64,000 nt of DNA from Acidobacteriota bacterium (GTDB taxonomy: Bacteria; Acidobacteriota; Terriglobia; Versatilivoradales; Versatilivoraceae): NCBI GenBank assembly GCA_022826755.1, contig JAJDUG010000007.1, forward strand, positions 1 through 64,000. The letters are read 5' to 3'. Shown piece by piece: positions 43,416 through 50,147 of this stretch. Position numbers and translations under genes: made by a program. The notes below the pieces were generated by a model. That model did not search any database. It saw only the letters and a list, made by a program, of their open reading frames with translations, and was not told the DNA's origin. Each line of letters starts with the position of its first letter. Positions within the stretch are counted from its first letter, which is position 1.

Positions 43416-44644
43416 ACACGTTGAACAGAAGGGAATTTCTCATTCAATCGGTATCGGCAGCGGTAGCCGCTGGAGGACTCTATCCTCGAAAAGCTTCGGG
43501 CGCCGCGTCGAAGGACAGGCTGAGCGTGGCCGTCATCGGCTGCGGCCGCCTGGGCCAGCAATACGCCGAGATTTACCGGGCTCTGCCCCAAACCGATCTG
43601 GTGGCCATCGCGGAATGGAACCCGGAGCGGCGCAAGGTGGTGGGGGAGCGCTTCGGAGTGAAGGCTCTCTACCGGGACGCCGACGCCCTGCTGAAGGAGG
43701 TGGTCCCCGACCTGGCGGCCATCATTACCCCCACCAAGTACATGGCGGATGGCGTGGTGGCCTGCGCCGAGGCCGGAGTCAAGGGAGTCCAGACCGACCG
43801 GCCCTTCGCCGCCAGGCTGTCGGACGCCGACCGGATGATCGAGACCTGCAAGCAGCGCGGGACCGTGCTGGCCGGCGGCGCCCTGGAACGGGCCAACTGG
43901 GAAGTGGAGGAGGCCGGCAGACGATTGGCGTCGGGAGAGCTGGGGAAACGCCAGGGGGTGGCGGTTCACAGCTACCGCGGCGAGATCCTGGCCGGCGGAT
44001 CGGCCCGTATCCTGGTTCTGGAGCACTTCACCCAGGCCCGGGTGGAGGAAGTCATCGCCTGGGGAACCCCGCCCGAGGCCCTGGACGATGCCGCCACCGA
44101 CTATGGACTGAACATCAACGGCCGATTCCGCCTGACCTCCGGGCTGGAGTGCCAGGTCTTCGGCGCCGAAGCGGTGGCGCCCCACCGGGGGGTGGAGGTC
44201 TGGACCGAGGATGCGCTGGTGCGATGGGACCGCCACGGAGAGCCTCTGACCCAGATCTTCCAGGGATTCGACGCCAAGGGCGCGCGCAAGGAAGTGGACC
44301 ACGGCTATCGCCCCTGGTCCTGGGACCCGGTTTCCAAGGAGCTTTCGCCCTTATTGGAGCGAATCGGCCACCACGGCTCGGAGCGGCATTACGTGCTGGC
44401 TCCCATCAGTTGCCTGATCGACGCCGTGGCCAAGGGGATTCCGCCCCGTATCACCGGAGAGACCCAGCGCCACGCCCTGGAAGTGGCCATCGCCTCCAAA
44501 ATGTCGGCCCGGTTGGGCAGCGTGCCCGTCAAGCTGCCGCTAGAGGACCGCTCCCTGGCCCTCTACCCGCGCCCCTACCGCTGGCTCGGTGGCGACGTCT
44601 CGGGCCGTCCCCAGTCGTCCGCCGAGGCCGCGGGGAAGAAGTAA
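43412..44644 (+). CDS. Gfo/Idh/MocA oxidoreductase, copy 4 (Tat-exported)
   Basis: Again 410 residues, with the signal MNTLNRREFLIQSVSAAVAAGG (a twin-arginine motif in NRREFL). The Rossmann motif is VAVIGCGRLGQQYAEIYRAL. The EKP-type motif is altered to VQTDRPFAARLSDADRM, with arginine in place of the catalytic lysine, so activity may be changed or lost. The C-terminal part (KLPLEDRSLALYPRPYRWLG) keeps the LPLEDRSLxL ending of the other three. It lies on the opposite strand and is separate from the triplet. The frameshifted antitoxin lies directly upstream and overlaps its start by 4 bp. Confidence 0.9.
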   Translation: MNTLNRREFLIQSVSAAVAAGGLYPRKASGAASKDRLSVAVIGCGRLGQQYAEIYRALPQTDLVAIAEWNPERRKVVGERFGVKALYRDADALLKEVVPDLAAIITPTKYMADGVVACAEAGVKGVQTDRPFAARLSDADRMIETCKQRGTVLAGGALERANWEVEEAGRRLASGELGKRQGVAVHSYRGEILAGGSARILVLEHFTQARVEEVIAWGTPPEALDDAATDYGLNINGRFRLTSGLECQVFGAEAVAPHRGVEVWTEDALVRWDRHGEPLTQIFQGFDAKGARKEVDHGYRPWSWDPVSKELSPLLERIGHHGSERHYVLAPISCLIDAVAKGIPPRITGETQRHALEVAIASKMSARLGSVPVKLPLEDRSLALYPRPYRWLGGDVSGRPQSSAEAAGKK

Positions 44645-44720
44645 GCCTTGGTCGTCCGGGAAGCACTTAAGCGCAGCGGTTGTCTGAGGATGTATTGGCC
44701 TCAAGTGGAGGAGAGAGTCC

Positions 44721-44906
44721 ATGGCGATAGTGAAAGAGAAAATGAAGGAAGTCATTGATTCGCAGCCGGATGATGCGACCTATGAGGAAATCCTGCGTGA
44801 ACTTGCGTTCGAACGCATGGTGGAGCGTGGTCTTACGGATTCCCGAAAAGGCTGCGTGATTTCCGATAGAGAGATGGGGCACCGTATCCGCTCATGGCAG
44901 AAATAA
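44721..44906 (+). CDS. Orphan small antitoxin-like protein
   Basis: A 61-residue protein, MAIVKEKMKEVIDSQPDDAT followed by YEEILRELAFERMVERGLTD. This acidic helical type is common as the first gene of type II toxin-antitoxin pairs with a RelE/ParE toxin. GGAGGAG lies 8 nt upstream of the ATG. No toxin gene follows: the next 150 bp hold only an A-rich repeat, and the restriction gene comes after. I therefore call it an orphan antitoxin. It may protect the cell from a related toxin elsewhere, or be a remnant. Confidence 0.72.
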   Translation: MAIVKEKMKEVIDSQPDDATYEEILRELAFERMVERGLTDSRKGCVISDREMGHRIRSWQK

Positions 44907-44954
44907 TATCCACAATTCGTGCCGGGGGAGCAGGGGGCAGTCGAAATCGGCTGA

Positions 44955-45011
44955 AACAAAAGAGCACAAGAGACAACAGAAACCACAAAAAGCACAAAAG
45001 GCACAAAACGA
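44955..45011 (+). repeat. A-rich CACAAAA repeat
   Basis: Degenerate 9-11 bp units of the form CACAAAARG (for example AGCACAAAAGGCACAAAACG), similar in layout to the CTTCGTGG elements read on the other strand but with A for G. It lies between the orphan antitoxin and the restriction gene. Confidence 0.5.
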
Positions 45012-45060
45012 GTTTCTTGATTTCGAGTCTTGCTGATCGGAGGGTTCTTTTTGTGTTTTT

Positions 45061-48000
45061 ATGCCTTGCGTTGTCATTAAGCTTCAGCCGGCGAACAGGT
45101 TCCGTGTCACAGGATCCTTGACGGACTCGGGAAGGAAACCCCTCGATCTGAATCAGGATCGCCCGACTCCGATTTTTGCAAAAGGCTCAGTGGATAGTAT
45201 TTTGAGTTCGGAAGCCATCTTTTCAACCTACTTCAAAGATCTGGCCGCCGTGGCCCGTCAAGGCGACGCCCGGGAGGAGAGCTTCTATCCGGCACTTGGG
45301 AAAATGCTGGGAGGCATCGCCCAAGAAACCGGCAGGAGCCACGTACACGTCACCACGCTTCCCAGGCCGACCGAGGGGGGAAACCCGGATTTCCGCCTCT
45401 GGAACGGCAAGGACCGCATCGTCGGCTACGTTGAGGCCAAGAAACCGACGGAAGAGCGTCTGGACCTGGTCGAGGATTCCGAGCAGCTCAAACGCTACCG
45501 CTCCACGTTCCCGAATCTCATTCTCACCAACTTTCTCGAGTTCCGTTTGTACCGGAACGGCCAACGCGAGCAGACGGTCCTGGCTGCCCGGCCCCTGGTC
45601 CTCAACGTGTTGCGCCTGACGCCGACGATCGAAAAGCCGGATGAGCTTTTCGGCCTACTCGACCGCTACCTCGATTTTGCTCTTCCCCAGACGTTCACGG
45701 CCGCATCGCTCGCCGTCGATCTGGCCAAACGAACGCGACTCCTTCGCGAAGTGATTGGGGAGCAGTTTCAGCAGGAAAAGGACACACCTGGTGTGCTCTC
45801 CGGTTTCTACGAAGCCTTCCAGACCTACCTCATCGGCTCGCTGACGCGCGAAGATTTTGCCGATCTGTTCGCCCAGACCATTACCTACGGATTGTTCGCC
45901 GCCCGCACCCGGGCCGGGGACGGCTTCAACCGGCGCGCCGCCTTTGACAACATCCCCCACACCATCGGCGTCCTGCGAGACCTGTTCCGCTTCATCTCGC
46001 TGGGAGATTTGCCCGTGCCGCTGGCCTGGTGTGTGGACGACATCGCCGAAGTTCTGGCCGTGGCCGACGCTCCCGGCATTCTCGATCGCTACTATCAGGA
46101 GGGCAAGGGCAGCGACCCGGTCGTCCATTTCTACGAGACCTTCCTGGCGCAATACGATCCCGAGGAGCGCGAGCGCCGGGGAGTCTATTACACGCCCGAG
46201 CCGGTGGTGGGCTACATCGTGCGTTCCCTGCACGGCCTTCTCAAGACGGAATTCAATGAGCGCGACGGTCTGGCCTCCGACGGCGTGACCTTGCTCGACC
46301 CGGCGGCCGGCACCATGACCTTTGTGGCTCGCGCCGCCCAACAGGCCGTCGGCGAGTTCGAGGCCAAGTACGGCAGCGGCGGCAGGGAGGACTTCATCCG
46401 CCGGCATATTCTCAGGAACTTCTACGCCCTCGAACTGATGATGGCGCCTTACGCAGTCGGCCATCTCAAGATGGGTTTCTTTCTGGAAGAACTCGGGCAC
46501 CGTCTCGCCGACGACGAGCGCGTGCCCTTTTACCTTACCAATACCCTCGAAATGACGGAACTGGGACAGACCCGCATGCCCTTCTATTCCGCCTTGGCCG
46601 AGGAATCCCGCTTGGCCAGCGTGGTCAAGAAGCAGACCCCCATTCTGCTCATCTTGGGCAACCCTCCCTATTCCGGCCATTCCAGCAACTGGGGCGATTG
46701 GATACGGGAGTTGATCGAGGACTACAAGAAGGTGGACGGCAAGCCTCTGGGCGAGAAAAACCCGAAATGGCTTCAGGACGACTACGTCAAGTTTCTCCGA
46801 TTCGCCCAGTGGAAAATCGAGCAGGCCGGACGGGGTGTCGTCGGCATGATCACCAACCACAGCTACCTCGACAATCCCACCTTTCGCGGCATGCGCCGGA
46901 GCCTGATGCGCACCTTCGACGACATTTATATTCTGGACCTCCACGGCAACGCGCTCAAACGCGAGACTTGCCCGGACGGCAGCCCAGACATCAACGTCTT
47001 CGACATCCGGCAGGGCGTGGCCATCGCCTTCCTGGTGAAACGCGGCAATTCAAACAGGGATGGGCAGGATGAACAGGAATGCCGAACGGCCAGGGTCCAC
47101 CACGCCGAACGCTACGGAACCCGCGGGAGCAAGTATTCCTGGCTGGACGATCACGACCGAGGCAGCACCAAATGGCGCCAGTTGAACCCGGTCTCTCCGT
47201 TCTACCTGTTCGTGCCCCGCGACGCCGCGCTCGAAGCGCAGTTTCGAAAGTTCACTCCCATCCCTGACGTTTTCCCGGTCAACAGTGTCGGGATCGTCAC
47301 CGCCCGCGACCGATTGACGATCCACTGGTCGCAGGAGGGCGTGTGGAACACCGTCGTTCCCTTTTCGGGAATGGACCCGGAATTGGCCCGGGACGGCTGG
47401 CAACTGGGCAAGGATGCGCAAGACTGGAAAGTGACGATGGCGCAGAAGGACTTGCGGGATTCCGGCCCCACCCGCGAGAGGACGGTCCCGATTCTCTACC
47501 GGCCCTTTGACGTGCGCTACACCTACTACACCGGGAGGTCACAAGGATTTATCTGCAGGCCTCGCCCGGAGGTCATGCGCCACATGCTGGCCGGAAAGAA
47601 TCTGGCGCTGTGTGTTGGGCGCCAAGGGCATGTTGTCGGTTCTGGGCAATGGAATCTGATCTTTTGTTCACAGAGGATAGAGGACTTCAATTTGTTCTAT
47701 CGCGGTGGAAATGTAAACTTCCCTCTCTACGTCTATCCCATCTATCCCACTGCCGATCACGGAGACCTTTTTACCGACCATCGGTCTTCCGAACGAGAAC
47801 CGAATCTGAACTCCAGGCTGGTCGCCGCTCTGACAACGGCCCATGGCCGAGCTCCCTCACCCGAGGCGATCTTCCACTACATCTACGCTGTGTTGTACTC
47901 CCCGATCTATCGGAGGAAATACGCCGACTTTCTGCGGATCGAATTCCCCCGCATTCCGTTTACCACGAACGGGGAGTTGTTCGCCGAATTCGCGAGACTC

Positions 48001-48369
48001 GGCGAGCGATTGAGTGAGTTGCACTTACTCAAGTCACCGGAACTCGATCCGCCCACCTGTCGGTTCGAGGGCCAAGGCGACGCAAGAGTCGCAAAAACGA
48101 AGGCGCAGGGATTTCGCTTTGAACCCGATGAGGAACGACTACACGTCAACAGAACCCAGTATTTCGGTCCTGTTCCGCGGGAAATCTACGAGTACCGTAT
48201 CGGAGGCTACCAGGTCTGCCAGAAGTGGTTGAAGGATCGCAGGGAACGCCGCCTCGGACTGGATGACATCCGCACCTATTGCCGGATGGTGACGGCCCTC
48301 GGATGTACGCTCACCATCCAGCACCAGATCGACGCCCTATATCCCGAAGCCGAGAGCGCACCATTGTAA
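45061..48369 (+). CDS. One-chain restriction-modification enzyme (PD-(D/E)xK nuclease + N6-adenine methylase)
   Basis: A protein of up to 1102 aa; an in-frame GTG at 45190 may be the true start. The N-terminal domain has a nuclease-like core, GNPDFRLWNGKDRIVGYVEA followed by KKP, fitting PD-x(n)-ExK. A helical linker leads to the methylase: GVYYTPEPVVGYIVRSL, motif I LLDPAAGTMTFVARA, and motif IV LILGNPPYSGHSS. The last 400 residues are the probable target-recognition part (YRPFDVRYTYYTGRSQGF). This resembles type IIG or the methylase half of type ISP enzymes, but there is no helicase domain. It should methylate adenine and cut unmodified DNA; the recognition site is unknown. Small ORFs at 48378-49117 and a second-copy relic at 49131 follow. 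Confidence 0.85.
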   Translation: MPCVVIKLQPANRFRVTGSLTDSGRKPLDLNQDRPTPIFAKGSVDSILSSEAIFSTYFKDLAAVARQGDAREESFYPALGKMLGGIAQETGRSHVHVTTLPRPTEGGNPDFRLWNGKDRIVGYVEAKKPTEERLDLVEDSEQLKRYRSTFPNLILTNFLEFRLYRNGQREQTVLAARPLVLNVLRLTPTIEKPDELFGLLDRYLDFALPQTFTAASLAVDLAKRTRLLREVIGEQFQQEKDTPGVLSGFYEAFQTYLIGSLTREDFADLFAQTITYGLFAARTRAGDGFNRRAAFDNIPHTIGVLRDLFRFISLGDLPVPLAWCVDDIAEVLAVADAPGILDRYYQEGKGSDPVVHFYETFLAQYDPEERERRGVYYTPEPVVGYIVRSLHGLLKTEFNERDGLASDGVTLLDPAAGTMTFVARAAQQAVGEFEAKYGSGGREDFIRRHILRNFYALELMMAPYAVGHLKMGFFLEELGHRLADDERVPFYLTNTLEMTELGQTRMPFYSALAEESRLASVVKKQTPILLILGNPPYSGHSSNWGDWIRELIEDYKKVDGKPLGEKNPKWLQDDYVKFLRFAQWKIEQAGRGVVGMITNHSYLDNPTFRGMRRSLMRTFDDIYILDLHGNALKRETCPDGSPDINVFDIRQGVAIAFLVKRGNSNRDGQDEQECRTARVHHAERYGTRGSKYSWLDDHDRGSTKWRQLNPVSPFYLFVPRDAALEAQFRKFTPIPDVFPVNSVGIVTARDRLTIHWSQEGVWNTVVPFSGMDPELARDGWQLGKDAQDWKVTMAQKDLRDSGPTRERTVPILYRPFDVRYTYYTGRSQGFICRPRPEVMRHMLAGKNLALCVGRQGHVVGSGQWNLIFCSQRIEDFNLFYRGGNVNFPLYVYPIYPTADHGDLFTDHRSSEREPNLNSRLVAALTTAHGRAPSPEAIFHYIYAVLYSPIYRRKYADFLRIEFPRIPFTTNGELFAEFARLGERLSELHLLKSPELDPPTCRFEGQGDARVAKTKAQGFRFEPDEERLHVNRTQYFGPVPREIYEYRIGGYQVCQKWLKDRRERRLGLDDIRTYCRMVTALGCTLTIQHQIDALYPEAESAPL

Positions 48370-48377
48370 GAAGAGTC

Positions 48378-48572
48378 ATGTACCGCGATCCTATCGTTGA
48401 AGAAATACACCGGACGAGGCAGAAAATCCTGGACGAGTGCAATGGCGATCTCGACCAACTGCTGGACCGATTGAAGGCCGCAGAAGTGCAAGAACGCAGG
48501 CTTGTGGTAACTACTACATCCTTCGATCCCAAAAAAGGAAAGCCGGGTTCAAGCGGAGGCGTCAATGAGTAA
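48378..48572 (+). CDS. Small conserved protein, cassette gene 1
   Basis: A 64-residue protein (MYRDPIVEEIHRTRQKILDE and onward). It belongs to a widespread family of unnamed small proteins starting with W/Y-x-D-x-IVEE(I/V), often found beside a second small ORF like the one that follows. It starts 9 bp after the restriction gene stop with a weak AAGAG site, so it may be translated from the same mRNA. Its 3' end overlaps cassette gene 2 by 8 bp. No function is known to me; an antitoxin-like or RM-accessory role is possible. Confidence 0.75.
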   Translation: MYRDPIVEEIHRTRQKILDECNGDLDQLLDRLKAAEVQERRLVVTTTSFDPKKGKPGSSGGVNE

Positions 48573-48780
48573 GAGAAAACGGACGAAACTCGTTCACGAA
48601 GGAAGCTACGTTGCGGAAGTTGAGGTAGAGCTGTTGGACGAGCCGGAAGGATGGTCACCCTGCCTTTCTCTTGAAGAGGCGTATCGGCTTGACGAGGTAC
48701 GGCAGGCTCTCCGTCGAGGTGACCTTAAGACCGCTACGAAACATTCCCGCGTGTTCAGTCTCACGCCTGTCTCTGGGTAA
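48565..48780 (+). CDS. Small conserved protein, cassette gene 2
   Basis: A 71-residue protein beginning MSKRKRTKLVHEGSYVAEVE, with VELLDEPEGWSPCLSLEEAY and LDEVRQALRRGDLKTATKHS. It is a typical partner of the preceding family: basic N-terminus, a beta-strand pair, then a C-terminal helix pair. The ATG overlaps the end of gene 1 and the two are surely co-translated. The arrangement mimics a toxin-antitoxin pair, but neither protein shows a known toxin fold. Confidence 0.75.
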   Translation: MSKRKRTKLVHEGSYVAEVEVELLDEPEGWSPCLSLEEAYRLDEVRQALRRGDLKTATKHSRVFSLTPVSG

Positions 48781-48892
48781 GGCCACAAAGCAAATGCCGC
48801 ACTGCGTCCCCAGATCGAGACAGCCTGTCGCTCCTACGGTTATGAACCGCCAACAATCTGCACGCCCCCAGAACTCATGGAGGTATAGCATC

Positions 48893-49117
48893 ATGTGGCA
48901 TGATTCCATCGTTGAAGAAGTCCGCTGTAATCGGCAAGTGTATGCAGCAAGGTTTCATCACGACATCAAGGTGATTTGCCGTGCTGCCCGCCAGCAGCAA
49001 GAAAAGAGCGGTCACAAAGTCGTTTCGTTGTCACCACGAGCTGCCCCAACAGCCATGAAAACCCATAGTACCAACGCGGTGTCGACGAAGGAGTTACATG
49101 GCAACAGGATTCCGTGA
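48893..49117 (+). CDS. Small conserved protein, second copy of cassette gene 1 family
   Basis: A 74-residue protein, MWHDSIVEEVRCNRQVYAAR and onward, homologous to the 64-residue protein at 48378 in its first 45 residues (the KVVSL block aligns with RLVVTT). GGAGG lies 9 nt before the ATG. Its partner of the 48565 type is missing. The tail after residue 50 looks like low-quality sequence, so the gene may be decaying. It is followed immediately by the relic of a second restriction gene, suggesting that a whole RM-plus-cassette unit was once duplicated here. Confidence 0.65.
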   Translation: MWHDSIVEEVRCNRQVYAARFHHDIKVICRAARQQQEKSGHKVVSLSPRAAPTAMKTHSTNAVSTKELHGNRIP

Positions 49118-49130
49118 GCCCGAACCCTAT

Positions 49131-49257
49131 CTTTTCAACCTGCTTCAAAGATCTGGTTGCCACGGCACATTGACGAAGCGCCCAGGAGGACTACGCCAAG
49201 TCCCTGCGTTTCGCCCAATGGTTCGGCATCGGCGGGAATGAGTGGACATCGAGCAGG
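49131..49257 (+). pseudogene. Relic of a second copy of the restriction-methylase gene
   Basis: Two pieces match the gene at 45061. 49131-49192 (ATCTTTTCAACCTGCTTCAA, AGATCTGGTTGCC) corresponds to 45217-45282. 49190-49257 (GACTACGCCAAGTCCCTGCG, TTTCGCCCAATGG, later ATCGAGCAGG) corresponds to 46778-46825. About 1.5 kb between the two source segments is missing, and the frame is broken. It is a scar of a duplicated and then deleted homologue. Confidence 0.72.
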
Positions 49258-49271
49258 AAGTCAGATAATAT
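49243..49271 (+). promoter_or_regulatory. Probable phd-vapC promoter inside the relic
   Basis: TGGACA (49243-49248) and TAATAT (49266-49271) are 17 bp apart, giving a leader of about 23 nt with a GGAGG ribosome site before the ATG at 49301. The -35 box lies in sequence derived from the restriction-gene relic. Confidence 0.45.
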
Positions 49272-49300
49272 GATTCTCAGTTTTTCATGGAGGATCTCCG

Positions 49301-49579
49301 ATGGCACAGACACTCTCTGTTACTGAAGTCTCTCGTCACTTCGCCGAGTACATTAACCGCGTTTCCTATCGTGGCGAGAGTTTCGTGCTCGTGCGTGGAA
49401 ATAAGCCCGTGGCGGAGCTCCGCCCGCTTCCTGCGGGCAAGCGACTTGGGGAACTCCCGGCGCTATTGGCGTCGCTTCCCCATCTCTCCCCAGCCGAGGC
49501 CGACGAGTTTGCCGATGACCTCGAAGCGGCTCGGCAGGCACTCGCTCACGCGGAGGTCCGAGACCCGTGGCGGTCTTGA
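49301..49579 (+). CDS. Phd/YefM-family antitoxin
   Basis: A 92-residue antitoxin. The N-terminal DNA-binding part, MAQTLSVTEVSRHFAEYINR, and SFVLVRGNKPVAELRPLPAG are standard Phd/YefM features. The C-terminal toxin-binding part (LSPAEADEFADDLEAARQAL) is acidic and helical. GGAGG precedes the ATG. The gene overlaps vapC by 13 bp, so the module is coupled with antitoxin first. It should repress its own promoter and neutralise the PIN toxin. Confidence 0.9.
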   Translation: MAQTLSVTEVSRHFAEYINRVSYRGESFVLVRGNKPVAELRPLPAGKRLGELPALLASLPHLSPAEADEFADDLEAARQALAHAEVRDPWRS

Positions 49580-49986
49580 TTGATGCCAGTATCCTGATCG
49601 AATATGAGCGGGGGCGTCTCGATCTGGAGCGTCATCTCGCGCAACGACAGCAGGACGATTTCTATCTCTCGGTAGTCACGGCCAGCGAGCTCCTCCACGG
49701 AGTACATCGTGCAGTGCAATCAGGGGTTCGGGCGAAGCGTTCGGCCCTGGTCGAGGCGCTGCTGGGGCGCTTTCGACTGTTGCCGGTAGATCTGGCTACC
49801 GCGCGGGCGCATGCGCAAATATGGGCGGATTTGAGCGCAGCAGGCAAGTTGATCGGGCCGAATGATCTCTGGCTGGCAGCCACCTGCCTTGCCCACGGCT
49901 TGACCATAGTGACGGCCAATGTCCGCGAGTTTTCCCGAGTTCCAGGTTTGATCGTTGAGGTATGGGAAGAGCCTGCCCAGCCATAA
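49567..49986 (+). CDS. vapC: VapC-family PIN-domain toxin
   Basis: A 139-residue PIN-domain ribonuclease toxin. Acidic active-site candidates are D6 in VLIDASILIEYERG, the glutamate in VTASELLHGVHRA and the aspartate in GPNDLWLAATCLAHG; TANVREFSRVPGL is the usual last block. Start is GTG at 49567 inside the antitoxin gene. The stop codon TAA (49984-49986) lies inside the 6-bp target duplication of the IS1634-type element, so the insertion left the toxin intact to its last codon. Members of this family cleave tRNA or rRNA; the target here is unknown. Confidence 0.9.
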   Translation: MAVLIDASILIEYERGRLDLERHLAQRQQDDFYLSVVTASELLHGVHRAVQSGVRAKRSALVEALLGRFRLLPVDLATARAHAQIWADLSAAGKLIGPNDLWLAATCLAHGLTIVTANVREFSRVPGLIVEVWEEPAQP

Positions 49987-50111
49987 TCGGAACTTCCAGC
50001 TAATTTCACGTCATTTTGGCTTCTAACGGTAGCACTGGCAAGGAGTTAGGTGTTTTTTGTCGCCTGCAAAACATGTCCATGTAATTATGCAAAATATTAT
50101 GTGTTTCTCTC

Positions 50112-50140
50112 TTGAGATAAATGTATTAATGACTTATAAT
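50112..50140 (+). promoter_or_regulatory. Transposase promoter
   Basis: TTGAGA (50112-50117), a 17-bp spacer and a perfect TATAAT (50135-50140). The ATG at 50148 starts 7 nt after the -10 box and has no ribosome site, so the mRNA is probably leaderless, which would keep transposase expression low. Confidence 0.65.
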
Positions 50141-50147
50141 CCTGGTC

